From NCBI GenBank assembly GCA_946999785.1, contig CAMQEO010000054.1, forward strand, positions 1-8,286: a DNA stretch of 8,286 nucleotides. Reading direction: 5' to 3'. The translations under genes and the position numbers were made by a program. Shown in pieces: positions 1 to 6,423 of this stretch (position 1 is the first letter of the stretch; each line of letters starts with the position of its first letter). Origin of the DNA: an uncultured Atopobium sp. Its GTDB lineage: Bacteria; Actinomycetota; Coriobacteriia; Coriobacteriales; Atopobiaceae. Below the pieces are notes generated by a model. It saw only the letters and a program-made list of their open reading frames with translations. It was not told the DNA's origin and made no database searches.

Positions 1-976
1 CTAAAAGTTGCGTTGCAACCCCGGTTTTTTCAGATTGCAATCGAACAAGCGCATACATAAGATCAACAACACTTTCCATCTCCTGAGATGCACGTTCGTG
101 ACGTTTTGTAGTTGGATATAATTCACGAGGACACGCCACGCCCTTTTCGATTGCTTGCAAAAGCGTTTGTTTATCGTCAATAGAAAGCGTATCAACCGAA
201 CGAATGCGCTCAAGACGCTCCATTGTTTTAGGTGCGCTTTTACACAGGTCGATAACAATTTCATCGGGAATAACCCATTTGCGTGGAATATCCTTATGCG
301 ACGCAATAACATTGCGCCAGATGCCAATTTCTCGCGCAATGGCCAGCTGCTTTCTCGTTAAAGAAGAAATGCGACGCATATGAAGATATGCCTCTTGAGG
401 TTTTTTAATCACATGATGCTCGTTACAAACCTCATGCATTTCTTCCAAAAACCATGCATAACGCTCTTTTTCTTTCAGTTCACGCAAAAGCGTGTCATAC
501 ATACGCGGCAAATAACGCACATCATCTGCTGCATATTCAAGCTGCTCTTCTGCCAAAGGGCGACGCGTCCAATCGGTAAGCGATTCGGCTTTTGGCAAAT
601 GCACATGACAAAGAGCATCAACCAAAGGCCCATAACCAATCTGAAAACGATGACCTAAAAATGCTGCAGCAACCTGCGTGTCAAACACCGGTTTTGGAAG
701 GCACGAAAAAATATCATAAATAAGCTCAAGGTCTTGGGAGCACGCATGAAATATTTTAGTGATCTTTTTATCCAAAAACAGCTTACACAAATCAGTAAGA
801 TCAGGTATAGACAACGGATCAACCAGAACTATTTCTGAACGCGTAGCGAGTTGTATCAAACAGAGCTTTGGGTAAAAGGTTTTTTCACGCATGAATTCTG
901 TATCAATTGCTAATACATCACTTTTTGTTGCACGCTCACAAAAACTGGCAAGCTGTTCATAGGTTTCTATATACAA
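1..976 (-). CDS. rnd: Ribonuclease D, 3'-5' exoribonuclease (partial, C-terminus off the left edge)
   Basis: RNase D is a cytoplasmic 3'-5' exoribonuclease that trims the 3' ends of tRNA precursors and other small RNAs. The reading frame is open from a TTG at 976-974 to base 1, giving 325 codons without a stop. All DEDDy residues are visible: D25 and E27 in DTEF (Exo I), D82 in the HACSQDLEL stretch (Exo II), and Y148 and D152 in YAADDVRYL (Exo III). An HRDC domain follows at about residues 205-285 (LTRKQLAIAREIGIWR, then PRKWVIPDE). From memory, the E. coli enzyme has about 375 residues, so roughly the last 50 or more are missing here. The TTG start is chosen because AGGAG (987-991 on the plus strand) lies 10 nt upstream and the protein then begins YIETYEQL, as in relatives. 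Inside the frame, an ATG at residue 29 would remove the catalytic D25 and E27, so it is not the start. The gene is divergent from the Nudix gene. Confidence 0.93.
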   Translation of the reverse strand, partial: MYIETYEQLASFCERATKSDVLAIDTEFMREKTFYPKLCLIQLATRSEIVLVDPLSIPDLTDLCKLFLDKKITKIFHACSQDLELIYDIFSCLPKPVFDTQVAAAFLGHRFQIGYGPLVDALCHVHLPKAESLTDWTRRPLAEEQLEYAADDVRYLPRMYDTLLRELKEKERYAWFLEEMHEVCNEHHVIKKPQEAYLHMRRISSLTRKQLAIAREIGIWRNVIASHKDIPRKWVIPDEIVIDLCKSAPKTMERLERIRSVDTLSIDDKQTLLQAIEKGVACPRELYPTTKRHERASQEMESVVDLMYALVRLQSEKTGVATQLL

Positions 977-986
977 AAGTTCCCGT

Positions 987-991
987 CTCCT
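987..991 (-). promoter_or_regulatory. Ribosome binding site deciding the TTG start of rnd
   Basis: The minus strand reads AGGAG here, 10 nt before the TTG at 976-974. No in-frame ATG lies between this site and the catalytic DTEF motif, so this site is the main support for a TTG start. Confidence 0.6.
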
Positions 992-1014
992 GAAGAATGA
1001 ATTTAACAAAACTA

Positions 1015-1032
1015 TTGTAATATAGGTTACAA
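1015..1032. promoter_or_regulatory. Operator-like inverted repeat TTGTAA-N6-TTACAA overlapping a possible rnd -10 element
   Basis: TTGTAA (1015-1020) and TTACAA (1027-1032) are perfect 6-bp inverted arms around the spacer TATAGG. The minus strand of 1014-1019 reads TACAAT, a plausible -10 hexamer about 40 bp upstream of the rnd start, so a bound protein could block rnd transcription. I do not recognise the motif as the site of a named regulator, and no good -35 is seen. In an AT-rich spacer a 6-bp dyad can occur by chance. Confidence 0.3.
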
Positions 1033-1170
1033 ATTCAAGCGCCACTCATACGCTTAAAATCCTAGAATTTCTATGAGACAATCAATAAGCAACACTAATT
1101 TATTACAATAGATAAGAAAATAAATGTAATACCTACCAACATTGGCTCACAATTTACACAAAGAGGTGCT

Positions 1171-1590
1171 ATGAAAACAATTCATGTTGCAGCAGCTGTT
1201 ATCGAACACGACGAAAAAGTTTTAGCTGCAAAACGCCTGCAACCTGTTGAGGATCACTATTGGGAATTTCCCGGTGGAAAAATAGAAGAAGGCGAAACTC
1301 CAGAAACAGCACTGAGAAGAGAAATTAAAGAAGAGCTTGACATAGAACTTGGATCTATATGGCCACTTGATTGTATTGAATACGATGTGGACGATATCCA
1401 TATTGTTCTTCATGCATTTGGCTGCCATTTTCCCTGTGGAGCAACCATAACGCTCGTGGCACATTCAGAATACACATGGCTTGAATATGGCGACTTACTC
1501 ACGCTTGATTGGCTCGTGCCCGATAAACAACTTGCCACGTCTGTTGGACTTGCCTGGGGCGAACTATTTTACACCTCTCATGGTTGCTAA
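1171..1590 (+). CDS. Nudix hydrolase, MutT / (deoxy)nucleoside triphosphate pyrophosphohydrolase type
   Basis: This is a small cytoplasmic Nudix enzyme of 139 residues, the usual length for MutT-type proteins. It is predicted to hydrolyse (d)NTPs, or damaged forms such as 8-oxo-dGTP, to the monophosphate and pyrophosphate. The Nudix box occupies about residues 36-58: G36, E42, then R50 E51, E54 and E55, which supply the metal-binding helix. The late glycine of the consensus is D57, a common variation. The N-terminus (KTIHVAAAVIEHDEKVL) and WEFPGGK match the MutT/CTP-pyrophosphohydrolase subgroup. Family membership is secure, but the exact substrate cannot be read from sequence, so no gene symbol is given. 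AAGAGG at 1161-1166 precedes the ATG. thyA follows after 111 bp and folA after that, in the same direction with no terminator visible between them. This suggests a shared nucleotide-pool transcript. Confidence 0.9.
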   Translation: MKTIHVAAAVIEHDEKVLAAKRLQPVEDHYWEFPGGKIEEGETPETALRREIKEELDIELGSIWPLDCIEYDVDDIHIVLHAFGCHFPCGATITLVAHSEYTWLEYGDLLTLDWLVPDKQLATSVGLAWGELFYTSHGC

Positions 1591-1701
1591 TGAGCACATA
1601 CGTAGAGTTGAACTAGAGTTAAAACTGTTTGCGCGACATGGTAAAACTCGACAACAAAAGTCAAGTTCACGTGAGACGCAAACCATCACAAAGGAGCACA
1701 A

Positions 1702-2550
1702 ATGAGTAAAGCTGATAATCTGTTTATATCAATGTGCAAAGACATCATAGAGCATGGAACAACTACTCAAGGAGAAAAAGTCCGCCCACATTGGGAAGAC
1801 GGAACAAGTGCTTATACCATTAAAAAATTTGGTGTATGTAATCGCTATGATTTGCGTGAAGAGTTCCCCGCTCTTACGCTGCGCAGAACCGCACTTAAAA
1901 GTGCTATGGACGAGATTCTTTGGATTTATCAAAAAAAGTCAAACAATATTCATGACCTGCATTCGCATATTTGGGATTCATGGGCCGATGAAACTGGATC
2001 AATTGGAAAAGCATACGGGTATCAAATTGGCGTTAAAAACCACTATCCCGAAGGTGATATGGATCAAATGGATAAAGTCTTATACGACCTTAAACATAAT
2101 CCATATTCACGACGTATTATGACGTCAACCTACACCTTTGCTGATTTATCTCAGATGAATCTCTATCCTTGTGCTTACAGTGCAATTTATAACGTTACGC
2201 ACGAAGAAGGAAACCCTCAACCAACCCTCAACATGCTACTCATTCAACGTTCACAAGATATATTGGCGGCAAACAACTGGAACGTATGTCAATATGCGAT
2301 CCTTCTTATGATGGTTGCACAAGTTAATCATATGCAGGCAGGAGAGCTCGTTCATATGATTTCTGATGCACATATTTATGACCGTCATGTTGACATTGTA
2401 AAAGAACTTATTACGCGTCCAACCTATCCCGCTCCCCTAGTGCATCTGAATCCTGATATTCATAACTTTTATGAATTTACAACTGATGATCTCATCGTTG
2501 AAAACTATCAACATGGACCTCAAGTTAAGGGTATTCCTATTGCAGTGTAG
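1702..2550 (+). CDS. thyA: Thymidylate synthase (ThyA)
   Basis: ThyA converts dUMP and 5,10-methylene-tetrahydrofolate to dTMP and dihydrofolate in the cytoplasm, the only de novo route to thymidylate. The 282-residue length fits the family. Visible landmarks are the R137-R138 pair that contacts the dUMP phosphate, the nucleophilic cysteine C157 in LYPCAYS, the QRSQD segment (182-186), N194 at the position that normally recognises the uracil ring, and H224 and Y226 in DAHIYDRH. The cysteine context is LYPCAYS rather than the common PPCH. Together with LWIYQKKSN and HIWDSW, this places it in the branch that includes the Bacillus phage phi3T-type enzyme (recalled, not aligned). AAGGAG at 1691-1696 lies 5 nt before the ATG. 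folA follows after a 66-bp gap and regenerates the folate that ThyA oxidises. Confidence 0.96.
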   Translation: MSKADNLFISMCKDIIEHGTTTQGEKVRPHWEDGTSAYTIKKFGVCNRYDLREEFPALTLRRTALKSAMDEILWIYQKKSNNIHDLHSHIWDSWADETGSIGKAYGYQIGVKNHYPEGDMDQMDKVLYDLKHNPYSRRIMTSTYTFADLSQMNLYPCAYSAIYNVTHEEGNPQPTLNMLLIQRSQDILAANNWNVCQYAILLMMVAQVNHMQAGELVHMISDAHIYDRHVDIVKELITRPTYPAPLVHLNPDIHNFYEFTTDDLIVENYQHGPQVKGIPIAV

Positions 2551-2604
2551 TGGTTGTGCTACCTCGTAACGTTACAAGCACTCAAAGTGAAATCTAAAGC
2601 TATC

Positions 2605-2610
2605 AAAGGA
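2605..2610 (+). promoter_or_regulatory. Ribosome binding site that fixes the folA start
   Basis: AAAGGA lies 6 nt upstream of the ATG at 2617. The same frame can be opened from a TTG at 2554, but that codon has no Shine-Dalgarno sequence and would add 21 residues before the MIKAIVSV sequence that normally begins a dihydrofolate reductase. Confidence 0.7.
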
Positions 2611-2616
2611 AATGTA

Positions 2617-3147
2617 ATGATTAAAGCGATCGTTTCTGTTACACAAGACTGGGGTATTGGATATAAAGGCGAGCTCCTTGTCCCCAACAAAGCCGACATG
2701 CAGCACTTTGTACGTATGACCACTGGAGCATGCGTTATTATGGGTTCAACAACATTTGAAACATTTCCAAAAGGCCCACTTAAAAATAGACGCAATATCG
2801 TCTTAGCGCAAACACATTCCTATGAACGCGAAGGTTTTCCAAAAACTACCTGTACAGAGCAAGGAACATCCGTGCAAAATTACGAGGTATACACATCAAC
2901 CCAAGAAGCGCTCTCTCACATAAAACCTGATGAGGACGTTTGGATTATTGGAGGAGCCTATACCTATCAACAATTTCTTCCCTATTGCACAGAAATTGTA
3001 GTCACTAAAAACGACTGCGTATGCCAGGCAGATGCATATTTTCCTAATTTAGACAAGATGGACGACTGGCGCATAACAAGCACCACAGAAGGCGGCGTAA
3101 CTTCTGAAGGCGTGCACTTTTCATTTGTAACATACCAACATGTATAA
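2617..3147 (+). CDS. folA: Dihydrofolate reductase
   Basis: This enzyme reduces dihydrofolate to tetrahydrofolate with NADPH. It closes the cycle opened by ThyA just upstream and is the usual trimethoprim target. The product is 176 residues, slightly longer than E. coli FolA (159). Landmarks are the strand and Met20-type loop VSVTQDWGIG (7-15), the catalytic acid D27 in NKADMQHF, the RRN (58-60) that should hold the folate glutamate tail, and the WIIGGAYTY cofactor loop (109-117). Two usual residues differ: the tryptophan before the conserved proline is V22 (LLVPNKADM), and the arginine after IMG is S44 (IMGSTTFETF). The start at 2617 is set by a good ribosome binding site. It is the last gene of the mutT-type/thyA/folA run, and a strong terminator lies 45 bp past its stop. 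Confidence 0.95.
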   Translation: MIKAIVSVTQDWGIGYKGELLVPNKADMQHFVRMTTGACVIMGSTTFETFPKGPLKNRRNIVLAQTHSYEREGFPKTTCTEQGTSVQNYEVYTSTQEALSHIKPDEDVWIIGGAYTYQQFLPYCTEIVVTKNDCVCQADAYFPNLDKMDDWRITSTTEGGVTSEGVHFSFVTYQHV

Positions 3148-3191
3148 CCCTCACCTTTAACTTAAACGTTAGAGTTTAAATCATAATCGAT

Positions 3192-3219
3192 AGGCGCGCC
3201 TTTTGCGCGCCTTTTTCTT
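3192..3219 (+). terminator. Rho-independent terminator after folA
   Basis: An 8-bp GC-rich stem, AGGCGCGC (3192-3199) with GCGCGCCT (3205-3212), encloses the loop CTTTT and is followed by a T-rich run (TTTTCTT). It ends the plus-strand transcript. The convergent cca gene stops at 3229. The stem could also slow transcription on the minus strand, but the U-tract on that side is weak, so the terminator is chiefly for folA. Confidence 0.88.
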
Positions 3220-3228
3220 ACCCTGTTA

Positions 3229-4701
3229 TCAGCTGTTTGTGTGTTTGCAGGTCTTCAAATATGCGCGTAAGACACAGCGACTATTAACTAAACAACCTTC
3301 CTGTACAAGTGCAAGCACATGTTCAAGCGTGCACGCTACCCCTTTGCCAGCGACCATGTTGCAAAGTTCCATCACATCGCAGCCATTTATTGCAAGCTCC
3401 TTACAAGACAAGGGCACTTTTTGCTGCTTTATACACCAAAGCATATAACGTAGCTCCTCAATCCGCGTACATGCAAGAGTAGATACTTTCATAAATGTAC
3501 GGCAAAATATACGCGCAAACATCAATAGATGAAACATCTCAATATAAGGATCTGGGCTTTTTTTCAATAAAAGATAGTGTAAATCAGAGATAAGCTCTTT
3601 TCGCATTGAGCACCTGCGAACATCATCCATGCAATTTTGCGTATCACCATTTTGCGTATCACCATTTTGCTGAGCGGTATTTTGCGTGTCACTATCGCAA
3701 CAAATGTATGTTTTTATAAGTCTATGCAATACTTTATGCTCTCTAATGATTCCCATACTTTGTGCACGAGGCACATTGAATCTTTCTAGGCGCTTATAAA
3801 AATCTTGTAATACCTGCACAGACAATGCTTCTGATATGAGAAGCACCATCGAGATGAAACGTTCATCAACTGGCATAAGGCGAGCAATAGCTGTTTCAGC
3901 GATACTGTACTGGGAAAAATCACGGTCATCAAGACACTTATACAGCTCCTTAAATTCTGGTATGCACACGGTAAAAATTTTCTCATGCGTCCGCAGACTC
4001 CTAAAGAATAAACCTGAAGTTGAGAGTTTAATAATTTCTGAACCAATGCGCTCAGGGGCAATACGCAACAATTCGAGATAATGCCTGTTAAGTGCAGTTT
4101 GAATATCTCTATCGAGCACAAAATGTAAGGTAGCTTGAAAACGCAAGGCACGCAGCATGCGTAGAGCATCTTCTGCAAAACGAACATCGGCTTTGCCAAC
4201 ACAGCGCAATATATGTGCATGTATATCGTCTATTCCACCGTATACGTCCAAAAGCTTACGCTTGGGATGATAAGCAAGCGCATTACACGTAAAATCACGA
4301 CGTGCAAGATCTTTTTGGATAGAATCAACAAACACAACAGAATCGGGATGGCGATGATCGCTATATGTTGTTTCGCTTCGATACGTTGTCACTTCAAAAG
4401 CATAATGATCCAGTACAACGGTAATAGTTCCATGCTTACAGCCAGTTCTAAAAACGCTACATCCACTATCACAGAAGAGTCGCTCACTTTGTTGCCATGG
4501 TGCAGAGGTTGCTATGTCAATATCATGAGATGGTTGCCTCATAACCATATCGCGCACCCATCCGCCTACTATCCACGCACTCCAACCATGCGATTCAAGA
4601 ATGGTAATAATACGTATTGCCTGATAAGGCACATCCCAATCGAAAGACATCTGTTCCCAAGAAGTATTGTTATCATTGGCATGTTTTAAAGAAGTGTCCA
4701 C
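3229..4701 (-). CDS. cca: CCA-adding tRNA nucleotidyltransferase (class II, no HD motif seen)
   Basis: This enzyme builds or repairs the 3'-CCA of tRNA from CTP and ATP without a nucleic-acid template. The 490-residue product shows the class II head: IVGGWVRD (44-51), the metal-binding pair D60 and D62 in DIDIAT, RRDFTCNALAY (134-144) for nucleotide binding, and EDALRMLRALRF (177-188), the ED-x2-R-x2-R motif. A C-terminal ELAINGCDVMEL stretch (435-446) corresponds to the DLxINGxDLM segment of bacterial CCA enzymes. Whether it adds CCA, CC or A alone cannot be decided here. It is longer than the about 400 residues of Bacillus-type enzymes, partly from a 25-residue N-terminal extension and partly from a D-T-Q-N-rich repeat at about 338-357. 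It contains 21 cysteines, a high number. The start is GTG at 4701-4699, with AAGGAAA (4709-4715, minus strand) 7 nt upstream. Confidence 0.93.
   Translation of the reverse strand: MDTSLKHANDNNTSWEQMSFDWDVPYQAIRIITILESHGWSAWIVGGWVRDMVMRQPSHDIDIATSAPWQQSERLFCDSGCSVFRTGCKHGTITVVLDHYAFEVTTYRSETTYSDHRHPDSVVFVDSIQKDLARRDFTCNALAYHPKRKLLDVYGGIDDIHAHILRCVGKADVRFAEDALRMLRALRFQATLHFVLDRDIQTALNRHYLELLRIAPERIGSEIIKLSTSGLFFRSLRTHEKIFTVCIPEFKELYKCLDDRDFSQYSIAETAIARLMPVDERFISMVLLISEALSVQVLQDFYKRLERFNVPRAQSMGIIREHKVLHRLIKTYICCDSDTQNTAQQNGDTQNGDTQNCMDDVRRCSMRKELISDLHYLLLKKSPDPYIEMFHLLMFARIFCRTFMKVSTLACTRIEELRYMLWCIKQQKVPLSCKELAINGCDVMELCNMVAGKGVACTLEHVLALVQEGCLVNSRCVLRAYLKTCKHTNS
3634..3693. repeat. Four tandem 15-bp units inside cca
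   Basis: The units are 3634-3648, 3649-3663, 3664-3678 and 3679-3693, each beginning ATTTTGC on the plus strand. The first two are identical (ATTTTGCGTATCACC), the fourth differs at two positions and the third is more degenerate. The period is a multiple of three, so the cca frame is kept. In protein the array reads as repeats of G-D-T-Q-N, with one copy T-A-Q-Q-N. Confidence 0.93.
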
Positions 4702-4740
4702 AAAGATGTTTCCTTTTCAAAAAAAAATAAATACGTAGTT

Positions 4741-4770
4741 TTACCGTATTGTACAAAGGTTTTGTATAAT
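4741..4770 (+). promoter_or_regulatory. Probable sigma-70 type promoter of pepC
   Basis: TATAAT at 4765-4770 is a perfect -10 hexamer. TTACCG at 4741-4746, 18 bp upstream of it, is the best -35 I can see and is weak (three of six matches). The hexamer lies 73 bp before the pepC ATG. No better promoter is seen for pepC in the divergent region 4702-4843. Confidence 0.5.
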
Positions 4771-4772
4771 TT

Positions 4773-4788
4773 TACATCGTTGGATGTA
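4773..4788. promoter_or_regulatory. Operator-like dyad just downstream of the pepC -10
   Basis: TACATC (4773-4778) and GATGTA (4783-4788) form a perfect 6-bp inverted repeat around GTTG, starting 2 bp after the TATAAT. A dyad at the transcription start is a typical repressor position, or it could form a small hairpin at the 5' end of the mRNA. TGTACAA also occurs twice around it (4750-4756 and 4785-4791). No known regulator is recognised. Confidence 0.35.
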
Positions 4789-4832
4789 CAACATGATCAA
4801 TTTATGAAATTCAAATTGTATTGTATTTTAAT

Positions 4833-4839
4833 AAGGAGG
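4833..4839 (+). promoter_or_regulatory. Consensus ribosome binding site of pepC
   Basis: AAGGAGG, a full match to the anti-Shine-Dalgarno core, lies 4 nt before the ATG at 4844. It is the strongest such site in the window and suggests efficient translation. Confidence 0.8.
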
Positions 4840-4843
4840 CCAT

Positions 4844-6367
4844 ATGTCACAAGTAAGTTCACACAATACGCTTTCACCTGCATGGGCAAAACAACAAAAT
4901 AAACATTTTACCAAACAACGAGCAAATAAAATCGCACGTAATGCTGTTACCTCCATGGACATTATGAGCGCAGCGCGCGACATTTCTACCATGAGAACAT
5001 ATACTGACACCTATGGAATAGCAATTCCTAAAGTAGGAGAAATTACCAACCAACGCCACAGCGGTCGTTGTTGGATGTTTGCGTCGTACAATGTTGCACG
5101 CCAAGAAACCATGAAGTTCCTAGATGTTGATACCTTTGAATTTAGTCAAGCCTATGGAATGTTCTACGATAAGCTCGAAAAAGCTAACGCCACACTTGAA
5201 TACATTATCTCAACCAAAGATCAAGATCTTGAAAGTAGAGAAGTTGAATACTTATTAGATGGTGTAGCAGCTGACGGTGGATACTTCTTTTATGCTATGA
5301 ACCTTATCCGCAAATGGGGCGTTGTTCCTAAAGAAGCTATGCCCGAAACTGCATGTTCTGAGAATTCTGAACAGATGGACAATCAACTTGCACGACTCTT
5401 ACATAAGGATATTTTTAAGTTGCGAGCACTTGCAGAACAAGGAGCATCCACGCAAACTCTTCACGAGCTCAAGGATGAAATGCTTAAAGAAGTTTACACG
5501 TTGTTATGTATTTGTCTTGGCAATCCACCCGAAAGCTTTGATCTTCATATTGAAGTTGGTTCCAAATGTAAAGCTGATGCTTCTAAGATTCACACTGTTT
5601 TACCAGAACCTCAAGATGATGAAAAGGAAGATTCTCAAGAGTCTAAAGCTAAAGCTAAGGGTAAAGCCGAGGATGAGGCTGAGGAAAAAGACCATAAAGA
5701 TCGCGTAACAGTTTTGTATGACACCAACCTAACTCCTCAAGAATTTACCAAGAAATATGTACCTTTTAACCCTGATGAATATATTCAGCTCACTTCTATT
5801 CCATCATCAAAATTTGAATATAACAAGGTTTATCACGTTCAGTTTGACGATTCAGTTTTAGGCGGATTCCCTGCACGTTTCTTAAATGTTGAACCTGAAG
5901 TGCTTGAGCAGGCAGCAATTTGCGCTCTTAAAGACGGACGCCCTGTATCAATGGCATGTGACGTTTGCCAACAATTCCCACGTTATATTGATGACTTTAA
6001 GTATATATTGGCAACTGATACCGTTGACATGAATGGTTTATTTGGGATTGATTTTGATATGAGCAGATCATCAATGGTAGATACCCATGAAACTGGTTTG
6101 ACGCATGCGATGACGTTCCAAGGAGTTCAACTTGATAAAAAAGGCAAACCACAAGCTTGGAGAATTGAAAATAGCTGGGGTAAAGACGCAGGTAAAGATG
6201 GATATCTTATTATGAGCGCCAACTGGTTTAGACTCTATGGTGGAGAAATTGATATCGCAAGAAAGTATCTTTCATCTCAATTATTGGATATTTGGGATAA
6301 TGGAGTTGATATAGAAGTCATGCCATGGTCTAACATGGGACGAGCTCTTAATCTTCGTAAAATATAG
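4844..6367 (+). CDS. pepC: Aminopeptidase C, C1-family (bleomycin hydrolase-like) cysteine peptidase
   Basis: PepC-type enzymes are cytoplasmic papain-fold peptidases, hexameric in known cases, that remove N-terminal residues from peptides taken up or made by turnover. No signal peptide is present. The catalytic set is complete: Q70 of the oxyanion hole and C76 in NQRHSGRCWMFAS, H421 in GLTHAMTF, and N443 in IENSWGKD. TNLTPQEFTKKYV (294-306) is another family signature. At 507 residues it exceeds the usual 440-450. The excess is mainly an insertion at about residues 238-289, which includes a Lys/Glu/Asp/Ala-rich stretch (256-287) without hydrophobic content. The C-terminus is also longer: relatives end near MGALA, while this one reads MGRALNLRKI. 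Because the last residues of PepC reach into the active-site cleft, exopeptidase specificity may be altered. It is transcribed alone, between a divergent promoter region and a terminator-like hairpin. Confidence 0.94.
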   Translation: MSQVSSHNTLSPAWAKQQNKHFTKQRANKIARNAVTSMDIMSAARDISTMRTYTDTYGIAIPKVGEITNQRHSGRCWMFASYNVARQETMKFLDVDTFEFSQAYGMFYDKLEKANATLEYIISTKDQDLESREVEYLLDGVAADGGYFFYAMNLIRKWGVVPKEAMPETACSENSEQMDNQLARLLHKDIFKLRALAEQGASTQTLHELKDEMLKEVYTLLCICLGNPPESFDLHIEVGSKCKADASKIHTVLPEPQDDEKEDSQESKAKAKGKAEDEAEEKDHKDRVTVLYDTNLTPQEFTKKYVPFNPDEYIQLTSIPSSKFEYNKVYHVQFDDSVLGGFPARFLNVEPEVLEQAAICALKDGRPVSMACDVCQQFPRYIDDFKYILATDTVDMNGLFGIDFDMSRSSMVDTHETGLTHAMTFQGVQLDKKGKPQAWRIENSWGKDAGKDGYLIMSANWFRLYGGEIDIARKYLSSQLLDIWDNGVDIEVMPWSNMGRALNLRKI

Positions 6368-6423
6368 CGTTAACGTAAAAGATAGTGAAGTAACTGCTTT
6401 AGCGGTTATACAATCAAAAGTTG

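Noticed and set aside
1..339. A 112-codon minus-strand frame at the left edge
   Set aside because: It is an out-of-frame shadow of the HRDC-coding part of RNase D, whose continuous frame carries all the catalytic motifs.
2556..2581. Possible hairpin in the thyA-folA gap (GTGCT...AGCAC around the palindrome GTAACGTTAC)
   Set aside because: The stem is only five pairs with a 16-nt loop and no U-tract follows, so it is unlikely to be a terminator or riboswitch. The AACGTT-like palindromes after several stop codons are too short to call a repeat family.
2554..2616. An upstream TTG start that would lengthen dihydrofolate reductase by 21 residues
   Set aside because: There is no Shine-Dalgarno sequence, the added residues are not part of the DHFR fold, and the ATG at 2617 has AAAGGA at good spacing.
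3162..3179. AT-rich inverted repeat TTAAAC-GTTAGA-GTTTAA just past folA
   Set aside because: It is weak and immediately followed by a much stronger GC-rich terminator, so it is probably incidental AT-rich sequence.
3203..3448. An 81-codon plus-strand frame starting in the terminator
   Set aside because: It is antisense to the end of cca, begins within the hairpin and resembles no known protein.
4213..4689. A 158-codon plus-strand open frame antisense to cca
   Set aside because: It lies wholly inside the well-supported cca gene, shows no recognisable domain and has no convincing ribosome binding site. It is a shadow frame.
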